Positions 26,733 through 35,243 of a stretch of 64,000 bases of DNA are shown one piece after another. A model generated the notes under the pieces. That model ran no database searches, had not been told where the DNA came from, and saw only the letters and a list, made by a program, of their open reading frames with translations. This DNA is from Burkholderia cepacia. Lineage in GTDB: Bacteria > Pseudomonadota > Gammaproteobacteria > Burkholderiales > Burkholderiaceae. The position numbers were made by a program, and so were the translations under genes. Positions within the stretch are counted from its first letter, which is position 1, and each line of letters starts with the position of its first letter. The stretch is from assembly GCF_001718835.1 (NCBI RefSeq), contig NZ_CP013444.1, positions 1,984,001 to 2,048,000 on the forward strand. Direction: 5' to 3'.

Positions 26733-27815
26733 TCACCGTGCGTGTCGCCCGTCCTTGCCGAGCAACTGATCGGCCTGGCCGATCACTTCGTCGACACCGA
26801 TCGCCGCCGCGCACACGTGCTCATACGGACATGCTTCGAACATGCATGGCCGGCAGGCGGGATAGACCGCCAGTACGCGATGCCGCTCGCCATCGAGCGG
26901 CGCCCGGCGGGTGACGTCGCTGCCGCATGCGACGACGACGCTCGGCGTGCCGAGCGCCGCCGCGACGTGCGACACGCCCGTGTCGTTGCACAACAGCAGC
27001 CGCGCGCGGCCGATCAACGCCGCGAGCGCACCGAGCGGCGTGCCGCCGCAAAGATTGACGCACGGCTGCCCGAGGCTCGCGACGAATGCGGCCGCGAGAT
27101 CCTCCTCGCCGCGCGTGCCGGTCAGCACGATCTGCAGGCCGTGCTCCGCGAGCCAGCGCGCGACGCCCGCAAAACGTTCGACCGGCCAGCGCCGCGATGC
27201 CATCCGTGCACCGGGATGAACGACGGCATAGCGGCGGGGCTTCAGCTCGTGCTTCTCGCCGAGCACCTGCCAGATCGCATGGTCGAGGCCGCCGAGCGGG
27301 AATTCGAGGAAGTCGCCCCAATCGTCGTAGCCGAGACTGTGCATCAGTTGCAGATAGCGCGCGATCTCCGGCTGGTCGGCGGGCCACGGAATCGCGTGGT
27401 CGAGCGCCACGGCCTGGCCGCTCGCCGGCACGAAGCCGGCCGTGCGCGTCGCGCCGAGCGACGCGACGATCGCGTTCGTGTGCGCGCCGCTGCCGTGCAG
27501 CTGGATCGCGAGATCGAACCCGCGCGCGACGCATGTCGAGCGGAACGCCTCCGATTGCGCCGCATCGGGCTCGGCTTGCTCGACGAAGCCCGGCGCACCG
27601 GGAAACTTGATGAAATCGTCGATATATTCGCTGAATCGCGATGCGAACTCGCGCGCCCACGGCAGGCCGATCAGCGTGATCCGCGCATCGGGTTCGCCGC
27701 GCCGCAGCGCTCGGAGAGCGGGCACCGCACACAGCATGTCGCCGAGTTGCAGTGCCCGGAACACTGCGATGCGAGGTCGGCCAGGGAATTCGGGCAACGA
27801 ATGATCGTATGTCAT
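26733..27815 (-). CDS. Glycosyltransferase family 9 (heptosyltransferase-like)
   Basis: A 360-residue GT9 protein. ATG 27815 (MTYDHSLPEF) places the nucleotide-sugar fold at the N-terminus (RIAVFRALQLGDMLCAVPAL); longer frames add 60 residues without similarity. Family signatures are VVHPGARMASRRWP, VLTGTRGEEDLA and LLLCNDTGVSHVAAALGTPS. The C-terminus has a Cys cluster (CRPCMFEACPYEHVC), common in orphan GT9 proteins. It probably transfers heptose or a related sugar to lipopolysaccharide or another surface glycan. No LPS-core neighbours are visible, so the acceptor is unknown. Confidence 0.85.
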   Translation of the reverse strand: MTYDHSLPEFPGRPRIAVFRALQLGDMLCAVPALRALRRGEPDARITLIGLPWAREFASRFSEYIDDFIKFPGAPGFVEQAEPDAAQSEAFRSTCVARGFDLAIQLHGSGAHTNAIVASLGATRTAGFVPASGQAVALDHAIPWPADQPEIARYLQLMHSLGYDDWGDFLEFPLGGLDHAIWQVLGEKHELKPRRYAVVHPGARMASRRWPVERFAGVARWLAEHGLQIVLTGTRGEEDLAAAFVASLGQPCVNLCGGTPLGALAALIGRARLLLCNDTGVSHVAAALGTPSVVVACGSDVTRRAPLDGERHRVLAVYPACRPCMFEACPYEHVCAAAIGVDEVIGQADQLLGKDGRHAR

Positions 27816-28116
27816 GGCAACAGCACCCTGAAATGCGGCGCCCCGCGCCCGCATGAAAAGCCGGAAGAGCAACGCGGGAGGAATGGCGAGCGTGGTTCGT
27901 CGAGGAACGCGCCGCTGAACAGGAAGCAGCGATTTCCATGCCTGCCGGTCATCGAATGCGCCCCGGCCGCAACATCGGCGTTGCGTCGCGATCATCGAGG
28001 GCGTCGGGCGTTTTTATCACCGCGCTGTAAATTCGCCCCGCCGCCTCTCCGGCACGAGCGCATAGGCGTCGCATGCACGCGTCAGACGGATGCAATCGCG
28101 GTTTATCAGGCGAATG
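27816..28116. other. Intergenic region, 301 nt
   Basis: No gene is evident. A T-run with a TTTTTATCACCGCGCTGTAAA motif at 28011-28031 resembles the one at 16073-16092. It lies between two leftward genes and may contain the promoter of the glycosyltransferase and the end of the BON gene transcript. Confidence 0.5.
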
Positions 28117-28797
28117 TCAGCGGCGCGGCTTTCGTCCGGACGGGGCGTCGTCGGGTTTCCGTCTGCGGGGTTGCAGCGTCAGCGTCACGGTCCGTTGATC
28201 CGGACGCAACACTTGCGGCCGGTCGTCGTCCTCGGCTCGACGGACCTTCACGCGGTTTTCGATGTCGCGCACGTACATGCAGCTATCGGCGATGTCCTCG
28301 ATGCCGTGCCTCATCCAGCGCACCGGCACGGTGCCGTCAAGTTCGACCCGGCCATCCTGCACCGTGACGCTGACGTCGCTCACGTCGATGCCGAGCGCGC
28401 CGGCGAGCCGCTCGCAGACATCCTCGCGAATGCGCTCGTCCGAGCGCGTATAGCCTTTCGGGCCTCGACGCCAGCGCGGGACGCTGCGTTCGATGCCCGG
28501 GCCGCCGAAAGACGGCAGGGATTGGCGGCCGTCGTAGCGATCGGCGCCGTAGGCGCGCCGACCAGGAGCAGACGGTACGCGATCCGCCCGGCCGCCCCAT
28601 TCACGGCCCCAGTCCTCCGGGTCCGTCCGTTCGGATTCGAAGCGATATGCGGACTCGTATTCGTCCTCCGGCAACAGTGATTCGTCGTAGTTCGGCACGT
28701 CGCGTTCGCCGGCGCCCCGGTACGCGCGTTCGTAGCGCTCTTGCCAGTTCTGCGGGCCGCGTCGGTCCGTTGGCCGGCCGGGATATCGTTTTTGCAT
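28117..28797 (-). CDS. BON domain protein with long charged N-terminus
   Basis: A 226-residue cytoplasmic-looking protein with no signal peptide. ATG 28797 follows AAGGAGAGACGTG. Residues 1-~115 are charged, Tyr/Arg/Glu-rich and probably disordered (NWQERYERAYRGAGERD). Residues ~118-195 are a BON domain (RSDERIREDVCERLAGALGI, then VSVTVQDGRVELDGTVPVRW and CMYVRDIENRVKV). The basic tail ends RRRKPDDAPSGRKPRR. A BON domain without export signal on a disordered arm is seen in several Burkholderia stress proteins. The gene is divergent from the AsmA-like gene. Confidence 0.82.
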   Translation of the reverse strand: MQKRYPGRPTDRRGPQNWQERYERAYRGAGERDVPNYDESLLPEDEYESAYRFESERTDPEDWGREWGGRADRVPSAPGRRAYGADRYDGRQSLPSFGGPGIERSVPRWRRGPKGYTRSDERIREDVCERLAGALGIDVSDVSVTVQDGRVELDGTVPVRWMRHGIEDIADSCMYVRDIENRVKVRRAEDDDRPQVLRPDQRTVTLTLQPRRRKPDDAPSGRKPRR

Positions 28798-28983
28798 CAC
28801 GTCTCTCCTTGGTCGCTTCCAGCGCGGACCGTTTCATGCCGCCCTGCCGGCGGAAGCAACAAGTGGGCGCGCAATCCGCGTACCCGGTCGCGTAGACAGA
28901 TTGGTCGAACGCCTTTTCTTGACCCGCATGCAGGAACACAGATTGCTGTGTAGCTGTCGTTCGTGGGCAACCCGGAGTGGACA

Positions 28984-31437
28984 ATGCGCATCGCACGCCC
29001 GTTCGGCAAGATCGTCGCAGCGCTCATCGTGACTGTCGCCGTGGTGGTCGGCGCGCTGGCGGTCTTCGTCCAGACGTTCGACTGGAACCGCGCTCGCCCG
29101 TGGATCGATGACAAGGTGTCCGAAGCCATCGGACGGCAGTTTTCGATCAACGGGGACCTGCGCGTGGACTGGCACCGGCCGCCGTTCGAGCATGGGTGGC
29201 GTGCGTGGGTGCCGTGGCCGAGGTTCACCGCGCGCAACATCGTGATCGCGAACCCAGACTGGGCGCGCGCGAAGGACTTCGCCACGCTCGACGCCATCGG
29301 CTTCGACGTGGCCGCGCTGCCGCTGCTCGACCGGCGCATCGTCATTCCGTCGATCGAGCTCGTCAATCCGTCGGTCGATCTGGAACGCCTGAAGGACGGG
29401 CGCGAGAACTGGACGTTCAAGCTGAAATCCACCGCCAGGCCGCGCACGTGGACGCTCGACCTGCATGACATTGCGTTCATGAAGGGGCGCGCCGCCTATT
29501 ACGACGAGGTCAAGCGCGCCGACCTGAAGGCGGTGATCGATACGCTCGGCCAGCCGATTCCGTTCGGCGACGTGCTCAGGCAGCAGGAGAAAAGCTCGCG
29601 CGAGGAATCGGCCGGAGTCGTCGGCAGCGCGAACGCAACGAAGCTCAACGCACAGGTGCGGGCCAAGACCGCGCACGGGGCGTCGAAGGCGTCAGGCGCG
29701 CCCCCGGCCTCCGGCGGATTGCCGGCGGCGCCCGCGCCCTCGCCTTCCGCAGCCGCGCCCCCGGCGGCTTCCGGTACCACAAGCGCCGCCGCGGCATCGG
29801 GCGCGAGCCGTGCGGGCTTGCCTTCCGTTCAACGCGCGATCGGGGGTTATGCGATCGGCTGGACCGTCGATGGAACTTACCGGACGATGCCGCTGAGTGG
29901 CAGCGGGAAGGTTGGCGGCGTGCTTGCGTTGCAGGACGCGCGGCGGCCGTTCCCGGTGCAGGCGAGCCTGCGCATCGGCGACACGCGCATCGCGCTGGTC
30001 GGCACGCTGACCGATCCGGCCCACCTCGCGGCGCTCGACTTGCGCCTGTGGCTGGCGGGAATCAGCATGGCGCATCTGTACGAGATCGGCGGCGTCACGT
30101 TGCCGGAAACGCGGCCGTTCGCGACCGAGGGCCGGCTGGTCGGCCAGTTTCGCGAAGCGGGGAACATCTTCAAGTACGACAACTTCACCGGCCGCGTGGG
30201 CGGCAGCGACCTGAACGGCTCGTTGACCTACGAGGCGCGCGAGCCGAGACCGGTGCTGTACGGCAAGACCGCGTCGAATCTGCTTCAGTTCACCGATCTC
30301 GCGCCGATCATCGGCGCGGATTCGAACGCGAGCAAGAGCCGCCGCGGCGAGGCCGCGCACCAGCCCGCCGCCAAGGCGGTGCCGGTCGAGGCCTTCCATA
30401 CCGAGCGGTGGAAAGCGATCGACGCGAACGTGACGTTCACCGGCCGGCGCATCATCAAGAACGTCAACCTGCCCGTCACCGCGCTGGACACGCACGTCAT
30501 CCTGCGCGACGGCGTGCTGACGCTCGATCCGCTGAAATTCGACGTCGCCGGCGGCACCCTCGCCTCGACGATGCACCTCGACGGCAACGCCGCGCCCCTG
30601 AAGGCGCGCGTGTCGATGCAAGTGCGGCACCTGCGGCTCAAGCAGCTCTTTCCGACCTTCGCGGTGATGCAGACGAGCCTGGGCGAAATCAACGGCGATG
30701 CCGCGCTATCGGCCACCGGCAATTCGCCGGCGGCACTCGCCGCAACTTCCAACGGGGAAGTGAAGACATTGGTGACCGACGGCACCGTCAGCCGGCTGCT
30801 GATGGAGGCGGCGGGACTGAACGTCGCAAACGTGGTGTACGAGAAGCTGTTCGGCCAGCGGGACGTGAAGATCAACTGCGCGGCGGCCGACCTGGTGGCG
30901 ACCAACGGCGTGTTCGATTCGCGCGTATTCGCAATCGATACCGACGACGCCGTGATCGACATGGACGGCAACATCAACATGCGCGACGAGACGATGAATC
31001 TGCGGATACACCCGCATACCAAAGGCTTCCGGGTGATATCGCTACGCTCGCCGCTGTACGTCACCGGGTCCTTCAAGCAACCGCACGTCGGGGTGAAGGC
31101 GGGCGCTCTGATCGCGCGCGGCGGCGCGGTGGTCGGACTGGGGTTGCTCAATCCGTTCGCGTCGCTCATCGCGCTGATTCAGCCGAGCAACAACCGGCCC
31201 CTGCCATGCCAGCAGATGCTTGCCGACATGGAAAAGCGGCCGACGGCGCCGCCGCCGGGCGTGCGAAAGAAACCCGCACCGGCGCCGGCGTATATGAAGG
31301 CGGCTTCCGGTGTGTTGGGGATGCCCCCTGCCGGACGCGCGGCGCAAGCGACCAGCGGCGCGGCGGCGCCGCCGTCGGGGGCGGCGGCAAATCCGGGCGT
31401 GGCCGAGGGTTCCCCTTCGGTGTCCAGGGGACACTGA
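28984..31437 (+). CDS. AsmA family protein
   Basis: An 817-residue protein, one N-terminal membrane helix (FGKIVAALIVTVAVVVGALAV) and a large periplasmic part. I chose ATG 28984 with CGGAG upstream over a GTG seven codons earlier. The N-terminal AsmA domain (INGDLRVDWHRPPFEHGWRA, then ARNIVIANPDW) and the C-terminal AsmA_2 region (VKTLVTDGTVSRLLMEAAGL, ending in VTGSFKQPHVGVKAGAL) are clear. Between ~residues 225 and 285 there is an Ala/Pro/Ser-rich low-complexity insert. AsmA-like proteins are thought to move or organise phospholipid in the envelope. The C-terminal ~70 residues are Pro/Ala-rich. Confidence 0.88.
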   Translation: MRIARPFGKIVAALIVTVAVVVGALAVFVQTFDWNRARPWIDDKVSEAIGRQFSINGDLRVDWHRPPFEHGWRAWVPWPRFTARNIVIANPDWARAKDFATLDAIGFDVAALPLLDRRIVIPSIELVNPSVDLERLKDGRENWTFKLKSTARPRTWTLDLHDIAFMKGRAAYYDEVKRADLKAVIDTLGQPIPFGDVLRQQEKSSREESAGVVGSANATKLNAQVRAKTAHGASKASGAPPASGGLPAAPAPSPSAAAPPAASGTTSAAAASGASRAGLPSVQRAIGGYAIGWTVDGTYRTMPLSGSGKVGGVLALQDARRPFPVQASLRIGDTRIALVGTLTDPAHLAALDLRLWLAGISMAHLYEIGGVTLPETRPFATEGRLVGQFREAGNIFKYDNFTGRVGGSDLNGSLTYEAREPRPVLYGKTASNLLQFTDLAPIIGADSNASKSRRGEAAHQPAAKAVPVEAFHTERWKAIDANVTFTGRRIIKNVNLPVTALDTHVILRDGVLTLDPLKFDVAGGTLASTMHLDGNAAPLKARVSMQVRHLRLKQLFPTFAVMQTSLGEINGDAALSATGNSPAALAATSNGEVKTLVTDGTVSRLLMEAAGLNVANVVYEKLFGQRDVKINCAAADLVATNGVFDSRVFAIDTDDAVIDMDGNINMRDETMNLRIHPHTKGFRVISLRSPLYVTGSFKQPHVGVKAGALIARGGAVVGLGLLNPFASLIALIQPSNNRPLPCQQMLADMEKRPTAPPPGVRKKPAPAPAYMKAASGVLGMPPAGRAAQATSGAAAPPSGAAANPGVAEGSPSVSRGH

Positions 31438-31484
31438 TCCGCTGATGGCGTCCAGGTGAATTTGTCACTCAAAGACGCCTTCGA

Positions 31485-32312
31485 TCACCGCAGCATGAAC
31501 GACATCGCGGACAGGCTGTTCAACGTGCGCACCACATGCTCGACCGAAGGCCCGTCGAAGCGCAGCGTCACCGCATCGACGCGCTCGAGCGACGGCAGCA
31601 CGCAGAACAGGTCGGCCAGCGCCGCCGTCTGCACACGCAGCGTGCAGGCGGCCGGCACGGGCCGACGGGCACCGGCGCGCAGGCCGGCCGCCGCCGCGCC
31701 CGCGACGGTCTCGCGCGCCGCGGCCGCGATGCATGCGCACGCGGCCGCGGGCGTCAGCGTGCTGCCGCACGACGCGCCGCCGGCCGTCTTGACCGTCTCG
31801 AAATGCGCTTCCGGAAACAGCGGCTGCGTTTCTTCCGCGAACACGTCGTCGCCGGTGGCCAGCGCGACGTGCGCGCCGTATTCGGCGGCCAGCACGCCGT
31901 ACAGCCCGGCTTCGCCGAGCTCGACGCCGTTCAGCCACACCTGCGTGAACGCGAAGCTGTTGATCGTGTGCGCGAGGATGCCGCGCGTCTGCGATTTTGC
32001 GTGATAGCCGATCATGAACACGAGATCGGGCTGCTGTTCGAGGCCCGCCATCATCCCGAGCGTGCGCGGCTTGCCGAGCACGACGCGCGCACGCGCATCG
32101 AGCCCGTCGGGCAGCAGGTTGCGGAAGCCGCCGTGCGAATCGTTGATCCACACGGCCTGCGCGCCGCCCATGAACGCGCCTTCGATCGCCGCATTCGCCT
32201 CGGCGGTCATCCAGCGCCGCGCGCGTTCGTATTCCGGATTGCCGGCGCGCGTCTGCTCGACGGCGAACACGCCGGCGACGCCTTCGATGTCGGTCGAAAT
32301 CAGGATCTTCAT
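31485..32312 (-). CDS. dppA: M55 family D-aminopeptidase (DppA type)
   Basis: A 275-residue zinc peptidase of family M55, which in Bacillus releases D-amino acids from short D-peptides and self-assembles into a decamer. The N-terminus MKILISTDIEGVAGV carries the metal-binding Asp-Glu pair. WINDSHGGFRNLLPDGL and LVFMIGYHAKSQ supply the other metal and catalytic histidines. The start ATG overlaps the upstream S58 peptidase stop by 4 nt (32309-32312), marking it as the last gene of the leftward peptide operon. It should degrade imported D-amino-acid peptides such as peptidoglycan fragments. Confidence 0.92.
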   Translation of the reverse strand: MKILISTDIEGVAGVFAVEQTRAGNPEYERARRWMTAEANAAIEGAFMGGAQAVWINDSHGGFRNLLPDGLDARARVVLGKPRTLGMMAGLEQQPDLVFMIGYHAKSQTRGILAHTINSFAFTQVWLNGVELGEAGLYGVLAAEYGAHVALATGDDVFAEETQPLFPEAHFETVKTAGGASCGSTLTPAAACACIAAAARETVAGAAAAGLRAGARRPVPAACTLRVQTAALADLFCVLPSLERVDAVTLRFDGPSVEHVVRTLNSLSAMSFMLR

Positions 32313-33376
32313 GAATGCGTGGCGGGTCCTTCGTTGAACAGGCGATCGAGATCGGGCACCGCATCGCGCAGCGCTTGCCGCACATGAGCGTCGCGCCCGG
32401 TAACGGTCACCGCTTGCAGCAGCGCGTCGACGATCGCGTGCTCGACGCTTTCGGCGGCGGCCATGAACAGCGGATCGAGCACGCTGTCGGCGAGCAGCGC
32501 CGGCAGCGTCACGAACTGCGCGTCATGGGCAATCGTGTAGGCGGTGGAGAATGCGAGCGCGATGTCGCCGCTGCCGTGCCCGTAGACCGAGCCCGTGCGG
32601 GCCAGCCCCGCACCCGCGCGGCGCGCGAGCCGCGACAGTTGCCGCGCGTCGAGCGGCGCATCGGTGGCCAGCAACAGGATGATCGAGCCCTGCTCGGGCG
32701 GCGCGGCCTGTTCCGCCGCCGTGCGCGCGGTCACGATGCGCCCGAGCGGCACGCCGCCGAGCGTCAGCATCGGCAGCCGGCCGAAATTCGCGAGCACGAG
32801 CGCGCCCACCGTATAGGGCCGGCCGGCCGCAACGGCGACGCGCGACGCCGAACCGATCCCGCCCTTCAGGTCGAAGCACGACATCCCGCGCCCGGCCCCC
32901 ACCGCGCCGCGCGCGACGTCACGCGACGCCGCGCGGCACGCGTCGTCGTAATGCGCGGCCGTGACCGCGAACGCCTGGATATCGTTCAGATAGCCGTCGT
33001 TGCACTCGAACACGAGCGGGTTGACGGTCGGCCAGTCGCGGCCGACCTGCGGATTCGCCGCGATCGCCGTGCGGATCTGCGCGTGCGCGAGCGCGCCGAC
33101 GCCGAACGTATTGGTCAGCGCGATCGGCGTCTCGAGCGTGCCGAGCTCGTCGACCTGCACGAGCCCGACGCTCTTGCCGAAACCGTTGATCACGGCAACG
33201 CCCGCTGGCACCTTGCTGCGGTACACGTCGCCCGGATGCGGCTTCACGACGGTCACGCCCGTCTGCACGGTGCCGGCATCGAGCGTGCAATGGCCGACCG
33301 TCACGCCCGGCACGTCGGCGATCGTGCCGCGCGGCCCGGCCGGCAGCGTCGCCGTCCACATCGGTGCGATGCGCAT
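32309..33376 (-). CDS. dmpA: P1/S58 family aminopeptidase (DmpA-like)
   Basis: A 355-residue N-terminal-nucleophile peptidase that normally cleaves itself into two chains. The processing/catalytic segment is visible as GAGRGMSCFDLKGGIGSASR, the Ser of GSASR being the expected nucleophile. PRGTIADVPGVTVGHCTLDA at the start is typical. DmpA-type enzymes release N-terminal L- or D-residues, and some accept beta-peptides. The start at 33376 shares one base with the stop of the permease gene upstream (TGATG), indicating coupling to the ABC importer. Confidence 0.92.
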   Translation of the reverse strand: MRIAPMWTATLPAGPRGTIADVPGVTVGHCTLDAGTVQTGVTVVKPHPGDVYRSKVPAGVAVINGFGKSVGLVQVDELGTLETPIALTNTFGVGALAHAQIRTAIAANPQVGRDWPTVNPLVFECNDGYLNDIQAFAVTAAHYDDACRAASRDVARGAVGAGRGMSCFDLKGGIGSASRVAVAAGRPYTVGALVLANFGRLPMLTLGGVPLGRIVTARTAAEQAAPPEQGSIILLLATDAPLDARQLSRLARRAGAGLARTGSVYGHGSGDIALAFSTAYTIAHDAQFVTLPALLADSVLDPLFMAAAESVEHAIVDALLQAVTVTGRDAHVRQALRDAVPDLDRLFNEGPATHS

Positions 33377-34269
33377 CAGCGGCGCTCCAGCTTCGGATCG
33401 AGCGCGTCGCGCAGCCCGTCGCCGAGCAGGTTGAACGCGAGCACGGTCAGGAAGATCGCGAGGCTCGGGAAGATCGCGATGTGCGGCGCCGTCACCATGT
33501 CCGCGCGCGCCTCGTTGAGCATCGCGCCCCACTCGGGCGTCGGCGGCTGCGCACCGAGCCCGAGGAACGACAGGCTCGCGGCCGTGATGATCGACGTGCC
33601 GATCCGCATCGTGAAGTAGACGACGACCGACGACACGGTGCCCGGCAGGATGTGCCGCATGATGATCGTCCAGTCCGATGCGCCGATGCTGCGCGCGGCC
33701 TCGACATAGGTCATGTGCTTGAGCATCAGCGTGTTGCCGCGCACGAGCCGCGCGAACGCCGGGATGCTGAAGATCGCGACCGCGCAGATCACGTTGACCA
33801 TCCCGTTGCCGAGGATCGCGACCACGCCGATTGCGAGCAGGATGCCGGGGAACGCGAACAGCACGTCGGCCACGCGCATCGTGATGCGGTCCCACCAGCC
33901 TTCGTAGTAGCCGGCGAGCAGCCCGAAGAACGTGCCGATCACCGCGCCGAGCGCGACGGAGAAGAAGCCGGCCGCGAGCGAGATGCGCGTGCCCGTGACG
34001 ATCCGGCTGAAGATGTCGCGGCCGAGCGAATCGACGCCGAACCAGTGCACGGCCGACGGCCCGGCGTTCAGTGCGTCGTAGTCGAAATAGTTCTCCGGAT
34101 CGAACGGCACGACGTGCGGGCCGACGAACGCCAGCACGACGAGCGCCAGCACGAAACCGCCCGCGACGAGCGCGACGGTCTGCTTGCGGAACTTGCGCCA
34201 GAATTCGCGCCACGGCGTGCGGATCGCGGTCGGTGCGGCCGGCGCCGCGGTCTGGACAGTCGCGTTCAT
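33376..34269 (-). CDS. gsiD: Peptide/glutathione ABC permease (GsiD/DppC type)
   Basis: A 297-residue inner-membrane permease with a cytoplasmic N-terminus and six predicted helices (TVALVAGGFVLALVVLAFVG, AAGFFSVALGAVIGTFFGLL and later segments). The family motif GVDSLGRDIFSRIVTGTRIS and the coupling loop YVEAARSIGASDWTIIMRHI identify the DppC/OppC class. It pairs with the DppB-type permease 7 nt upstream. Order and similarity match E. coli gsiABCD, hence the glutathione assignment; a wider peptide range is possible. Confidence 0.9.
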   Translation of the reverse strand: MNATVQTAAPAAPTAIRTPWREFWRKFRKQTVALVAGGFVLALVVLAFVGPHVVPFDPENYFDYDALNAGPSAVHWFGVDSLGRDIFSRIVTGTRISLAAGFFSVALGAVIGTFFGLLAGYYEGWWDRITMRVADVLFAFPGILLAIGVVAILGNGMVNVICAVAIFSIPAFARLVRGNTLMLKHMTYVEAARSIGASDWTIIMRHILPGTVSSVVVYFTMRIGTSIITAASLSFLGLGAQPPTPEWGAMLNEARADMVTAPHIAIFPSLAIFLTVLAFNLLGDGLRDALDPKLERR

Positions 34270-34276
34270 GCGCGCC

Positions 34277-35197
34277 TCACTTGAACCGGATGGTCGGGTT
34301 GATGACCGCGTACAGCACGTCGACGGTCAGGTTGATCAGGATGAATTCGAGCGAAAACAGCAACACGATCGCCTGGATCACCGGGTAATCGCGCATCGTC
34401 ACGGCATCGACGAGCAGGCGCCCGAGCCCCGGCCAGTTGAACACGACCTCGACGACGATCGAGCCGCCGAGCAGGAAGCCGAACTGCAGCCCCATCATCG
34501 TGACGACCGGGATCATCGCGTTGCGCAGGCAGTGCTTGAGCACCACCATCGGCTCGTGCACGCCTTTCGCGCGCGCGGTGCGCACGAAATCCTCGTTCAG
34601 CACCTCGACGAACGACGCACGCGTGAAGCGCGCCATCACGGCCGCGACCGCCGCGCCGAGCGTCAGCGACGGCAGCACGTAGCTCCGCCACGAACCGTCC
34701 GGCACGACGGGCAGCCAGCCGAGCTTCACCGAGAACACCTCCATCAGCAGCATGCCGAGCGCGAACGCGGGAAACGAGATGCCCGACACCGCGAGCGTCA
34801 TGCCGAGGCGGTCCGGCCAGCGGTTGCGCCATACGGCCGACGCGATGCCGATCGCCATGCCGAAGGCCGTCGCCCACGCCATGCTGACGAGCGTCAGCAT
34901 CAGCGTCGGCATGAAGCGCTCGCCGATCTCGGTCGATACCGGCCGCTTGCTGCGGGTCGACAGGCCGAAATCGCCGTGCGCGATCTTCACGAAGAAGTTC
35001 ACGAACTGCGCGGGCATCGGCTGGTCGAGGCCGAGATCGGTGCGCACCAGCGCGACCGTCGCGTCGTCGGCTTCGGGCCCGGCCGCGAGCCGCGCCGGAT
35101 CGCCCGGCAGCAGGTGGACGAACAGGAACACCAGCACCGCGACGATCACGAGCGTGGGCAGCAGGCCGAACAGGCGTTTGACGAGAAAATTCAGCAT
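34277..35197 (-). CDS. gsiC: Peptide/glutathione ABC permease (GsiC/DppB type)
   Basis: A 306-residue permease of the DppB/OppB class. It begins MLNFLVKRLFGLLPTLVIVA and carries the N-terminal motif VHLLPGDPARLAAG. The inner-membrane coupling loop is RTARAKGVHEPMVVLKHCL, and the C-terminus VDVLYAVINPTIRFK is typical. About six membrane helices are seen. It forms the translocation pore with GsiD and follows the binding-protein gene by 46 nt. Confidence 0.9.
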   Translation of the reverse strand: MLNFLVKRLFGLLPTLVIVAVLVFLFVHLLPGDPARLAAGPEADDATVALVRTDLGLDQPMPAQFVNFFVKIAHGDFGLSTRSKRPVSTEIGERFMPTLMLTLVSMAWATAFGMAIGIASAVWRNRWPDRLGMTLAVSGISFPAFALGMLLMEVFSVKLGWLPVVPDGSWRSYVLPSLTLGAAVAAVMARFTRASFVEVLNEDFVRTARAKGVHEPMVVLKHCLRNAMIPVVTMMGLQFGFLLGGSIVVEVVFNWPGLGRLLVDAVTMRDYPVIQAIVLLFSLEFILINLTVDVLYAVINPTIRFK

Positions 35198-35243
35198 GAT
35201 GGCACCGAACCAGGGCGGCGCGCCGTGACGCGCCCGAATACGC

